Made by a program: the position numbers and the translations under genes. Below the pieces are notes generated by a model. It ran no database searches. It saw only the letters and a program-made list of their open reading frames with translations, and was not told the DNA's origin. A DNA stretch of 64,000 nucleotides from Marasmius tenuissimus. Taxonomy: Eukaryota; Basidiomycota; Agaricomycetes; Agaricales; Marasmiaceae. The stretch is taken from positions 6,818,756 to 6,882,755 of the forward strand of contig JAQOTA010000050.1 of NCBI GenBank assembly GCA_029532415.1, read 5' to 3'. This document shows positions 23,114 through 34,248 of this stretch, piece after piece (positions within the stretch are counted from its first letter, which is position 1; each line of letters opens with the position of its first letter).

Positions 23114-25306
23114 ATGACCACAGAAGGCTGCCAGACAGTAGCCGACTACGTAGAAGATGTTCTTACCATGCAGAATACACCTTTACTTCAAATTCTCGAG
23201 CGCTACGATATCCCAGCCAACCCTTCCTACCCGCACACCTATATCAACTCACTTTCCGGCAAGAACCTTACAACAGCACTCCGGACTATTGTTATTGCCT
23301 TTCATACCACGAATGGTCGAGAAATTCCACGCAAACATCAACTCCGATTCGTTGTAAACTCCATCAATCACGACTCAGCGTTGATAGCAGGGACAGGCTC
23401 AGGGAAGACATTGGCAGTGGCCTTGCTCGTTCATCTGGCTAGCAGACACAGGATTACAATCACCATTTCGCCCTTGAAGCGTCTACAGATCACTCATGTG
23501 TGTTCTACGTTGCTTCATATCGATTCTTTTTTACTCATTCACAATCTCCCCTTAGGCTCGTGACTTTCTCGAAAAGTATAAGATACCGACGTTGGTGGTT
23601 AATGAGGATACACCTCGGGGAGTTGACTACTGGAAGGTGCGTCGTGATAATCTATTTCATTCGGTTTTCATCCTGAGCTTTGCATAGGAGAATGTATGGG
23701 ACGGTCATGCAAAGAGAGTCGGACCCTACCGCCATCTAATTGTCACGACAGAGCAGCTCTTCAAGATGAAGCATGGACATTTCTCTCGGCTAGGTCTATT
23801 ACTTCAAGGGCATTCATTTCGACGCGTTATAGCGCGCTTCTGCATCGACGAAGCCCACTTCATGTTATTCGCCGGAATCCCGCGTTTTAGTCTTCCCGCT
23901 TTTCGACCAACTTGGGGCCGTCTTAATGAAATCAAGATACTATTCCCAAGTACCCCCTTCAATGTCATGACTGCAACGTCACCTCCTCAAGTATTACAAG
24001 CTATAGAGAACGCAGTCCTCAACAAAGACTTTAGTACGATTCGGTACTCCTGCAACCGGCCCAATCTTGTCTATGCAACTCGTTGCGTGGTCAACTCACT
24101 CGAAGAAGTCAAAAACTTCAGCTTTGTTATTACACAGCCCTTCGAACTCAAAAAGCAAAAGCGAATCCTCATTTTCTTCGACCGAATCAGTCTTCTCCGC
24201 AAAGTTTTACGGTACCTGCGCAGTTTGCTTCCAGACGACTTACCTGTGGACAAGAAGAAGATCGTACAGTTCTACGATGGCTGCATGTCTGCCCAGTTCC
24301 TTACTCAAGTTCACACCGACTTCACGACACCAGATGGACCCTGTCGGGTGTTATTGGCAACTACCAGCGAATCTACCGTGAGTCGTTCGACATACATACT
24401 GCACACTGGCTTTACTTATGGTTTTGCTAGGGTATCGATTTCCCCGACGTTGATATTGTCGTCAATGTCAACATACCGCCAACTGGTGCTGATGCCCTTC
24501 AACGGGGTGGACGCGCAAAACGACAGTTGATGACGTTTGGTTTCTTTCTCATATTGTACGAAGAGTGGGTATCGAGGATTGACTTGGACGAGTTCGAAGA
24601 GAATAAGGCTGCGTTTGGAAATGACCCCGATAGGCCCCGCAAGAAGCTGACTGATAAGTCAGACGTTCGTGAGCGCGCAGCGTATTCGATGGTTCATCTA
24701 TTGAATGAAGACAAGCTTTGTATCCGCGAGATTTTCCGGGACTATCTGGGAGATGAATCTCCCGATTGTGCGTTCCTGTTTACTCCCTTTTTACCCCCGC
24801 TCTAAGTTCTAATACATTTCCTGTTAGCACTCAAGTTTACGGGGCCGTTCTGTTGTGATCGACATGGTAACGGCTTTGTTCTTAACAGCTTCCTGCCTAG
24901 CCCCATCTACGCCCCATCAGCTGAGGATATAGAGATGTCTGCAGGTGACGACGAGGAGTCTTCTCGAAATCGTTACCGTCTACCGCTTTCCAGACGATAT
25001 GATCTCCTCCTGGAGTTGTGGGGTTGGCGACTCCGCATGCACGAGGAGGACACTTTGAAGGCCGTTCGACCACTGGATATGATTCTTTCGGACCTCCAGC
25101 TCACTGAACTGTCAAAGGCGCTGCCCAGCAAGGTGGCCTCAGCAGACCTTGTTCAGACGTTTTTGGGGGAGAGAAAGGAGTGGGCAGACGAGTGGGCAGC
25201 GAAGATATGCGATGTTATTAAGACCTTTGATGCAGGTATAAACACAGGGGATGGCCGAAGCTCAAAACGTAGACGGGTAGACCCCAGAGATGTAGTAGTA
25301 GTATAA
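23114..25306 (+). CDS. RecQ-like superfamily II DNA helicase of the transposon
   Basis: Five exons (23114-23497, 23556-23636, 23688-24377, 24431-24767, 24828-25306) join in frame to 656 codons plus stop. Motif I is LIAGTGSGKT (Walker A) and motif II is IDEAH in exon 3. Motif III is MTATSP, followed by CNRPNLVYAT and RILIFFDR. Motif V is the split GIDFPDVDIVVNVNIP, and motif VI is QRGGRAKR. These define an ATP-driven SF2 helicase of RecQ type. The N-terminal 90 residues and the acidic/basic tail (SSKRRRVDPRD) are not recognised; the tail may be a nuclear localisation signal. The gene starts 80 bp inside the left repeat and ends 12 bp from the DUF6589 stop. It probably unwinds transposon ends or replication intermediates (inference). 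Confidence 0.88.
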
Positions 25307-25318
25307 TCACATATGTTT

Positions 25319-28300
25319 CTAATCATCCTCCTCGGGCTGACCAGTTGTGAAATCCATTGGACGCAACTCGTCCTCTTCGACCTCAAACACCCCGTCCTTA
25401 TCAGAATCGCGGAAAAGAGCCATGTTCTTGTTGTACGTTGGAATGGTTGTCTTACGCACCTTATCCCAACCCTCCGAAAGTAGATTAGGAGTTGCTTTGA
25501 CCTCGACATCAACCTTTCGATCCGGAATGAACTTGAGAAGCTGATACTCTTCAATGGCAGAGACAACCTCCCAGACCGAGGCAGACGTATCAGCATTGGT
25601 GTGCTCTTTCTTCTGGTAAGCCGTTTCCATCATACTGCGCATTACTTTTTTGATAGCAATGAGGGACCTGATCGCGGCAGCATAATCCCCGAGTCGATCC
25701 CAGGAAGCATAAATTCCTTTCGCTGCGTACAGTTTCTGTAAGAGAGTAAGTGACCGTTGTTAGCCCAAAGTAGATAAGGGTACCTTGATTTCGTTAATAA
25801 TGTGCTCAATGTTCATATCAACACCAAGAAATGAGTTGTCATGGCCCTCGAGGTTGACAAGGATATTCTTGCGTACAATATTCCTGGTCCAAACGTGAGA
25901 AAGGTAGCCCAAGCCAACTGTAAGACTCACGCAAATTCTTCCGGCCAGATTTGGTTCAAGTTATCCAGGTAATGGAGAATTTCCATCGCATACTTGGCCG
26001 ACCCGCAACCACGAAAGATTGCCATGAGATTTGGCAGTATATCCTCGATTCTTCCCACATCTCCAGTCTTTGTAGAAGTCTCCAACTCTCGCAAGTACAG
26101 CAAGTCGTGGAACAGCAACCTGATATTCTGATGGAGAATATCTCGTTCCGGATCCTTGGATGACGAGGTCTGAGTTGATGTCGATGGCCGAGTTTGTGAT
26201 GGGGCTGTTGATGAAGCCGAAGCTTCAGCTTGACTTGTTGGAGGTGCCGTTGCGGTAGGTGCTGGTGCGGATGAAGTTTGAGTTGAAGGAGAAGCTCCCG
26301 ATGCAGACTTTGCTTCGGTAGCAGTGGCAGTAGCAGCAGCAGTAGACTCGGAATCGGGTGTGTTTCTTTTTTTCCGAGGCTTTGGTGGTGGTGGTGGTGT
26401 AACATTTGGGAGCGGTCGCGCAAAATCATCGAGAATCTTGAATGACATCCCGAGAAGGAGAGCGGGGGATGGATTTGAGTAAAGGAAGGCTCCGAGTGTT
26501 GGGTATGAGGGCGGTAACACTTCCTTCCAGGCGCAAATCACGATGCCATCCAAAACCTGACCGTGCGCATCGCGGAGTGGATAGTACTCGGGCTTGTCAT
26601 TACCGAGCCGTTTCTTGCCCATTCTGCTGTAAAGATTCGAAAGTGACCCGGGCTGACGTATAGTACCATAATGCTTATCGCGAATCCCCCAGTGTAGATT
26701 CATGAGCATATGGAAGATAGCTGGAGCGAGCTGGAATATTTTCCGCTGTTCCCAAGGTGAGATATCTTCATGGCGAAGAATTTGAGTAGAACGGATCCTC
26801 GCGTTCGTGAGTTGATCATTGATTGACACAACTGCCATGGCATTGAGAGTCTCCTCAAGCCTCTTCATCTGGTCAATGTACGCATCCCGTGGTACTTCAA
26901 GGTTACCTGCGGTACTCGCTTCCTCGATGGTGGTTATACGCAAGGGATCAAAGGAAGTGGTGGGTAGGGCGGGGATCTGATGACGTGTGAGGAACTGGAG
27001 GAGTGGATGGTTGAGGATGTATGATGGATCAAATCCACGAGGTGACCCGAAGGACACAAGAACTCGAATGAGATGGATTGCTAACTGGTGACGATATGAA
27101 GATAATGATACAACAGACGGCTTGAAATCGACAACCGTCACTGGTGAAGAGTTACGAAGGCGGGTAGTGATGGGCTCAAGCAACATGTGCGAAGGATCCT
27201 TGACAAATCGGAGCCCGTAGCAGAGAACCAGAGTACCCGATTGCACCTTGCTTGGCGCATCGGGACGCTGTTCAACATGAACAGAGCCTTTGGAGTTATA
27301 GTTATCCCAGTCGAGCATATGTGGCCCAAATGATACAGTGCGAGCGTGTTCAACAGCCCGATCCGCTAGGTGAGTGATAGTATCTTGAGTCGTAGGAAAG
27401 CAAGTGGAGAGGTGACAGTGGTTAAGTGTCTCGATCATCTGACGAGAGGCACCGACGGCCTGTGAGAATACACCGAAGGTTATCTGGAATTTGTTACAGC
27501 GTGGCGAATGCATGTGAAGAACTTGAGCAGTAACGACGTCGATACCCTGGAAGCCAATATCAGCGCTCAACTCACTACGTGGAGGAGAGATGAAATGATC
27601 ACCAAACAGTTTCGCTCGTACCGTTCCGGACTTTCTATGGAATCCGTAACAGATCGTATAATCTGATCCCACGCAGGAGTAGATTTCCGAGCAGACTGCA
27701 TCTCGTGGCGGAAATTGTATGTTTGTAGTACCTCTGGCGTAACTTGATGCGAGTAGAAGTAGTGTTCTGACTTGACCTTGCTAAACTCTTGATGTACACG
27801 CTCCGAGACCTGTTCGAGTGCAACCGGCTGCATCCATTTCGACATGCGCTCGCGGATTGGACCTATATCCCAGAGAGCATCGAGCATCTGCTCCAAGCGC
27901 CTCGAGTCACCTCTGTAGAGACCAACTAGATGGTAGTCGAAGGTAGTCATGGTCAAGATATTCTGGATGAGCTCCCAGACCGTCATCTGATACTCTTGAT
28001 TCAGCATCTGCAGGATTTCCCGTGTCTTCTCTACGGGCATACGGCGAGGCTTTCGAGTCCGAGTCTTTTCTGGTCCATCTTCCTCGTGGTCCATTGCAGG
28101 TATAAAGGGAGAGTCCAAGGTCATCGCGTCTAGTCCGAGACTACCAAACAGAGGGCTGTGTGAGGTATCGACGTGTAACGGGTCAGCCAAGTTGATTGTG
28201 TTGGCGATCGGAAGCTCAGAGAAATTGGTAGAACACGGAGTCTGAGGATACAACGAAGACAGAGGGTTGCTCGCAGGAGTGGAGGGGGTGCCAAACATGA

Positions 28301-28613
28301 GTTCCGGAGTATCGGGTGTGATTGAGTTGAATGAAAGAGACGAAGCAGACCGGAGTATTGATGTGCTTGCATTCGGAGGTGTGGCGGCTGGTGTAGATGG
28401 AGGTACCTTGAATTGTGGAGGAAGGCTATACGGGTTTTGATTCCTTGACTTCTTATTGGTCACTTGAGAGCCTGAAGCCACTGATGGTATTTGCGAAGGC
28501 GGAGGTTCAATGTTCTGAGCATTGAATTGGTCGTGCGATAGAGTCCTGCCGCTGAAAGGATTCTTTGTTCGTGTCCGTTTTGGTTTAGATTTATTCGGTG
28601 GTCTTCGGAACAA
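25319..28613 (-). CDS. DUF6589 protein, putative transposase
   Basis: Four exons (28613-27603, 27546-25931, 25883-25784, 25735-25319) give 1,047 residues with phase-consistent introns of 46-57 nt. The N-terminus is basic (MFRRPPNKSKPKRTRTKNPF), then Ser/Thr/Pro-rich to about residue 170. Two stretches fit the DUF6589 family known from basidiomycetes: PHMLDWDNYNSKGSV, and near the end NSFLGVDMNIEHIINEIK then LYAAKGIYASWDRL. A Ser/Ala/Thr-rich insert lies around 26,160-26,400. DUF6589 has no established biochemical role that I know. Its conserved acidic residue in LDWDNYN and its place as the only large companion gene inside the repeats make it the best transposase candidate (inference). The tail is acidic (DSDKDGVFEVEEDE). 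Confidence 0.8.
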
Positions 28614-28731
28614 AACGTCAGAACGAGAGTAGAAGCCGCAAATTAATCTTATTTACGGTAATAACCTCGATGGGGAGGCAGGAGGTTCCATGAGCGCGAC
28701 GCGTCAGAGCAACGTGGTGGTTACTATTTAA

Positions 28732-28885
28732 GGGTCCTGAGAACTTTTTACTCTAGATAGTAAGCAGCCCGTTTCCATATCCGCTTCGGCAATTCCCTAA
28801 AATCTCTGGCTGAGAATTTGCTTCCGTTTTACAGGCCCCTCACGACTCAGCTTGCTCGTCCGTGAGGGGCCGCGTGACAGGCCTA
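28732..28885 (-). repeat. Right terminal inverted repeat with subterminal hairpin
   Basis: Read on the minus strand it begins TAGGCCTGTCACGC. The stem GGCCCCTCACG/CGTGAGGGGCC (28834-28844 with 28861-28871) follows, and then the arm shared with the left end. Confidence 0.9.
28834..28871 (+). repeat. Hairpin in right end of transposon
   Basis: Perfect 11-bp arms around a 16-nt loop that matches the loop of the left hairpin, but with a stem of unrelated sequence. Confidence 0.9.
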
Positions 28886-28894
28886 GTTCTGAAG
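28886..28894 (+). repeat. Target site duplication, right copy
   Basis: GTTCTGAAG, identical to 22872-22880 and directly adjoining the right inverted repeat. Confidence 0.85.
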
Positions 28895-29125
28895 GCCAGT
28901 ATCTTATGTAGCCAAGATTTGATATCTAGACTCGGCCAGGGCTCAACCCTGTAAAAACGTCAACGAATTTCCTGACAAAATCGCATATATGTATATCACT
29001 CAGAAAGCCCCTGTGGGCCTGTACCCCTAAATTCAATTCTACCAAAGCCCCATGAGGTGAGCCTATTCAACTCGGTGCGAAACTGCACGTTCTCCGGTTG
29101 ACCCACTCACTTCAGACTCGGGGAG

Positions 29126-30583
29126 TTGTGGAAAGACATTCCAGGTCTTCTAGCCTCGTTCCTCAACGTCGATGAGCGCTGCCCCATCATATATAGTCCT
29201 CCTGATGAGCTTCTCATCCACATCTTCAATTTCGCCAATGAGTCCAACGGAGCTCAGTTCCATATAAATGGGGACAGAATTACCTCCAAAGCAATCGTAC
29301 TAGGTAGTGTCTGTCGTCGCTGGCGAGCCATATCCTTGTCTACGCCGGAATTATGGGCTATCATCACAATTGGCTCAGGAAGCAAGATCGAAAGCTACCG
29401 TACACTTCTCTCTCTTCACCTGGAGCGATCTCAAAGTTCCTTGATCACGCTTGATCTTCAACTGCGAAACGGAATCGACGATGCAAACAGTGTCGACCTT
29501 TTTCGACTACTCGCTCCGCACTCGAGCCGGACCCGAGCACTTTCCGCCCCGTATCTTTCTGGATACGCCGTTTGGGCTCTCTTGAGTCTTTCTGCCAGTG
29601 GTCACGAAGGCTCGCCTATTCCTCGGGCTAGTCTGCCTCTCCGGTCCCTGTCATTCAATATCTCGCAGCTAAATCATCTCGATTCCTCATCAAATAACCC
29701 CGTTGATTGCTCGACGCTCGCCTTTTTTAACCATTTTACTATCCAGTAGACTCTGGGGCGATGCAGAACTTCTGCGTCAGCTATCCCTACCATGGCCCCA
29801 GATTACCTTTGTCTGCTTCTGGGGTCAGTGGCCAAGTACTGGATACCCTCCCCCTTCCCCCCTCTCTTACTTGCCACTGAATACCCAGAAGTCCGATAAA
29901 TCATTTGTTCCCGACTCACTTCCCTCAGGGTTGCTTGATACAATCCCCGATAGGTTGAAAACATTTTTATCTCAGCTGACATGCTCCGGACTCCTTGAAC
30001 TGGAGTTGCGTTGTCATGATATGAGGGACCCAGATGAGTCGTTTAGCGGGTTTTTAGAGGTTTTGGCATCATTCTTGCTTACTTCGAGGTGTTCTGAGAC
30101 TCTTACGCGCCTCACGTTTACCGAGATGTCTATTCGGAATCACAAGAAATCCTTCGCCAAAGTATTACGTCCAATTCCGAAACTCACCTATCTTTCCATT
30201 GAGTGGAGGGTTATGCAGGGCGAATACGAGCTTCCAATTCAACTGTGGCTTTCGTGTCTAGACTCTAGCAATCTCGTCTTCTCCTTCCTCCTCGGCTCCA
30301 GCCAAATCTCACAGCTATCTGGTGCCTAATTTGAAGGACCTTCAGATTGTGTACCCTCCTGAAGGGGCCAGTTCGGGCCACTACAGCTCTTATGTCATAC
30401 CAACGCTCAGAACCATCATTCTTTCTCCGTCGATATTGGCACGACCGCTCGACTCGGCGGTTTTGGTACTTTCAACTATCGAGAGAAGTGGACCTGTATC
30501 CGTTGGAGGTTACGCAAAGGACCGGAAAGACAGCGATCAAAGTTGTAGTTGGGGCGGAGGTTGTGGTAGGATATACGATTTAG
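29126..30583 (+). pseudogene. F-box/LRR-like protein with frameshifts
   Basis: The best preserved of the three F-box/LRR relatives here. The F-box is clear (SPPDELLIHIFNFAN, then LGSVCRRWRAISLSTPELWAII). Family landmarks follow: LSLHLERSQSSLITLDL, FLLTSRCSETLTRLTF, IPKLTYLSIEW, PNLKDLQIVYPP and the end RTGKTAIKVVVGAEVVVGYTI. The frame changes at a run of six T (29723-29728); removing one T would keep family sequence continuous, and no GT-AG intron there preserves frame. A second change lies near 30,400; a short intron may precede PNLKDLQ. An assembly error at the T run is possible, but two shifts make a pseudogene more likely. It lies about 230 bp right of the transposon. Confidence 0.65.
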
Positions 30584-30589
30584 GCTTCA

Positions 30590-31459
30590 TTTTTAGACAC
30601 GCTACTGGCCGGCTTGTCGTCAGTTATCGGTTTTTAATCAGCGCTCCGAAATCACTTTTGACAGGCCTAAGATTGCGATTGGGCCGCCGGCTATTCACAC
30701 GATCAGGTACCGAGAGAAGGTATGTGCTGCCTCGTTCCAGCGGAAGATGCAATGCTTTTTAGGAAAGCATGGCCGTTGAGACGACTTGAATAGTTGTTGA
30801 ACGATTCGAGAATACTCGTGTAATATAAGATTGGGGGAACACGAGAGAAAGTTTCTATACCTCGACGAAATTTCACATCACCCCACGTGCGACCATAAAC
30901 CCACTTGTGCTTGCGAAGGTTTTCCCTTTCAAAGCTCGCCACCCCTTGATCTAGAACATTCATGCTGCGCACAGTTCAATGGATGATACTCTTCCGTCAA
31001 TCTATTCTTCGATATCTTCTCTCATAAAAACAACTGTCAGAATAGCCGTTCTGCCCGTTGAAATCGTCATAGATCCAGCTGTCATGCCGTGCCGAACTGA
31101 ACCCTGCGTAGTGGGAAACGTTCGGCTTCTCAACCCCTGGGGCAGTGGCACACGAAAAGGTTGATTGAGCCTCCGACACAGCAATCTTGGAGATCTTACG
31201 GGATGCAACATACAGTATCCAATAACTGTTGAAAAGAAATCACTTTCAGGACGTTCGCTACAAACCTTCGGAAGACGGCTACAGTAGCTCGACGTCGTGA
31301 GATCATTGCGGCCCGAGAGGTAATCACATATTATCGACTTGATGTCCCTGGCTCTCACGCGAAGCTGCATCCATTCGCCAATCCGATCCGATGAGGGTTT
31401 GTATAGAGAAGAGCACACACATATATAGGGAGAGGCATAACCCTAACTGCCACTCAAAA
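30590..31459. other. Intergenic and P450 C promoter
   Basis: No gene supported. A TATATA element at about 31,420-31,427 lies about 35 nt before the start of P450 copy C, as in copies A and B. Confidence 0.5.
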
Positions 31460-33830
31460 ATGCCACTCCTCATCCAGCTCCTGTCCATTTCCTTAGCCTT
31501 ATTAGCAACTGCCATCTTCGCCCTGGTAATCCGGTCGAGGAAACGGTCGCTCAAGTTTATTCAAGGGCCGCCATCACCTTCGTTACTCCTCGGTCAGTAC
31601 TCAGTTCTTTCCCACTGCCAGGTGAATTGTTCGTTGCTCACGGAAACTACAGGACACGAGTGGGATATTACTCGCGTGCGGAAGGTTGGGCAACTTGAAT
31701 ATGACTGGTTCGAGCAGTATGGATCTGTGTTCCGGTTGGCTGGGTGTTTTGGGGTGAGTACGAGCATGTCCTACCGCTGACAACGAGCGACTGATGACTG
31801 GGTCAATTAACACCTATCAGGAGGACATTCTGGAAGTCTCCGACCCCCGTGCCCTCCAGCATATTTGTCACAAATCCGCTTATCGGTACAAAAAGCCTAT
31901 GGACATCGAGCAGCTAATTGGGAAATTGTTTGGGCCAGGGCTTGTGACCGTAAATGGTATGTTCTCCATTTGCAACACAAACGAAACGATAACTAATCCT
32001 CATCGGGGTAGGTGACATTCACCAGCGGCAGCGAAAGATCATGAACCCTTCGTTCTCTGCCGGGCAGATCCGCCCTTTTGCTCCGGTTTTCGAGACTTGT
32101 GCCCAAAAAGTGAGCTTTATCCCAATGAGACGTAATCCTAGGGTTTAATGCTTCGGATTGAAGCTCATAACGAAGTGGAGGTTAGAGATTGAAAGCGGGG
32201 CTCCGATTATTGATTGCTATAAAGAGCTTCACGGCATGACGCTGGACGCCCTTGGTGAATGTTCGTGTCAATAAGACTCGGGCTCAGGACGTCTCTCTCA
32301 CAATCATCACCTCCAGCCATGTTCGAATACAACTTCGATGCGATGGGAAAGACAAGAGCGGGTGGCCTTCGTGATATCCTTCGGGATGTATTGTCAGTCG
32401 GACCTACTCCCAACTGAGCTGCCAACAAGTACTTATGATTCATCTGTTTACTACCCTCAGCCTCGACTCTCGCAACCCGACGGAACTTAAAATGCTCCGC
32501 AACGCCGCCTACCGATTCCTCCCCAAGACTATCATAGATCTCATCTCCCTAAGAAAAACAAAAGAAGACAAACGATTCGCGAACTGGCTGAACGCCAGTC
32601 AGAAAGTTACAGGGGGCTTGGTCACACAAAAGGTGGAAAGTGGTGGTGGAAAGGAGAAGGACAAAGATATCCTGAGTGTTATAGGTCAGCCGACGTTTTC
32701 ACATCGATATGCCATCTCTCATCCGAACGATACAGCCCGTTCATTAACCTCAGAAGATCCAAGCAAGCGCTTACTGCCGGTGGAAGCGCTGTCCCAGATG
32801 GCGTGAGTAACAAATCGATCAGCATCGTGAACCGCTTACGGTCAAGTTGATACGTATTGAGAGTATAGGACCATCACCTTCGCTGGGCATGAAACGACCG
32901 CATCCACGTATGTCCTGTCCAAGTCCCTTCTACGTACAACCCGGCTCCTCAGGCTGATAACCTATCTCGGTATAGGCTTAATTGGCTACTATGCGAGCTC
33001 TCGTACCACCCTGAGTGGCAAGAAAGGTTGACACAAGAGATACGGGTTGTTCGAAACCAACATAGTACCGATGGTCCTCTCACGGTGAAGGAGTTGGAAA
33101 GTATGCCTATTCTAAACGCGATTATTAAGGTGAGCAAACGCTTCAACATGTTAACTTATCGCCTCATTGATATCTTGATGAACCAGGAAACGCTAAGGTT
33201 CCGCCCAATCGTACCAGAGCTTGTCAGAGAGGCGGTGAACGACGATATCATACCCTTGGACTCACCCATCACGGACATCTCGGGATCTGTGTGGAAAGAA
33301 ATTCCCGTTACCAAAGGGCAAAGGGTCGCTCTCAACATTTTCAAATACAACAGGTACGTAGGTGGCTCGATTTTACAGGTCTTGACTAACATAAATCTCA
33401 TTCGTAGATTCAAATCCGTTTGGGGCGAAGACGCGGACTTATGGAATCCGGAACGATTCCTCGATAGTACTCGCCCGACTACTTTAGGAGTTTTTGCGAA
33501 CTTGATGACTTTCAGTACGTCTGGCTACCCTTCTTGGTTGCGTTTATCCTGACCTCGCTCCCTCAACAGGTGGTGGTATTCGTGCCTGTATTGGCTGGCG
33601 TTTCGCGTGAGTACTCTCTGTGGTTTCATATCTGCTATTCTAAGCCTCGCGCGTTCAGTGTTTTGGAACTTCAGGTGGTCACAGCCGCTCTTATTGACAC
33701 TTTCAAATTCGCCGCTGTTAAGGGGATCGAGATCGAGCAAGTCAGAATTGGCACGAACGGCCCCATGGTCAAAGGTAAATGGGAAGCTGGACCTCAGTTA
33801 CCGCTCAATGTTACCTTAAGAAATACCTGA
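31460..33830 (+). CDS. Cytochrome P450 monooxygenase, copy C
   Basis: Third paralogue, with the same intron pattern as A and B and no lesion found. The anchor is MPLLIQLLSISLALLATAIF, followed by RSRKRSLKF and GPPSPSLLLG. Shared blocks include HEWDITRVRKVGQLEYDW, EDILEVSDPRALQHICHKSA, TFAGHETTAS (I-helix), ETLRFRPIVPELVREA (ExxR), NPERF and the heme loop GGGIRACIGWRF, then EAGPQLPLNVTLRNT. It is a membrane-anchored oxygenase; substrate unknown. It is convergent with a decayed NmrA-like gene, exactly as copy A is with the intact one but in mirror orientation, which marks an inverted segmental duplication. Its sequence is nearer to copy B than to A in several blocks (FRPIVPELVREA). Confidence 0.9.
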
Positions 33831-34248
33831 GACGTTCCATGGGTGAACTCCCGTGATACGTATACGCAACCTGACTCTTAAATATGTTCACGCTATCTAC
33901 ATCTATCCGAACGCACATTGTACATACATATGGACGATCTTCTCACTAGGAAATCTAAACGACTTCTTCGACCAATAGAAATCTTCGGCCGCAGTGAGGC
34001 TAAGTTCCCTTCGTTAGCCCATCACATCAGATAGCTTCCTGCAATCTTAGGAGTTAATCAATCAAGGTCTTGGGAGCCTAGTGACTCGGCACGCGCCCGA
34101 GGGATAGCATCGCTCGTGTTTCCCCGCCGTCCGGTTTAGCAATAACCTTCGGCGGTCTGTATTATTACAGTTGCTAATCACGAGGAGAACAAGTGCAACT
34201 TCGGGAGCTACAGACATTCTACTTCGTCTGATGCAGTGCTTTTGCACA
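33831..34248. other. 3' spacer between P450 C and NmrA-like pseudogene
   Basis: No gene is seen. Confidence 0.5.

Larger units (their letters stand above)
22881..28885. mobile_element. DNA transposon carrying RecQ-type helicase and DUF6589 genes
   Basis: The 6,005-bp element is bounded by inverted repeats (22881-23034 and 28732-28885), about 80% identical outside their hairpin stems, and flanked by the 9-bp direct repeat GTTCTGAAG. It contains exactly two convergent genes, whose stop codons are 12 bp apart: a RecQ-like helicase (+) and a DUF6589 protein (-). Both are free of stops across all spliced exons, so the copy may be recent or functional. The terminal bases are TAGACCTGTCAC and TAGGCCTGTCAC. 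From established knowledge, DNA transposons with an accessory superfamily II helicase are known in fungi (AcademH lineage of Academ). Membership is likely but unproved, since I recall short target duplications for Academ and here it is nine. Confidence 0.88.

Noticed and set aside
23114..25306. Telomere-linked RecQ helicase gene
   Set aside because: It is RecQ-like and near a chromosome end, but lies 39 kb from the telomere and inside a precisely bounded transposon.
22881..28885. Helitron, because of the helicase
   Set aside because: There is no Rep/HUH domain, the helicase is RecQ-like rather than Pif1-like, and the ends are long inverted repeats with a target duplication, which Helitrons lack.
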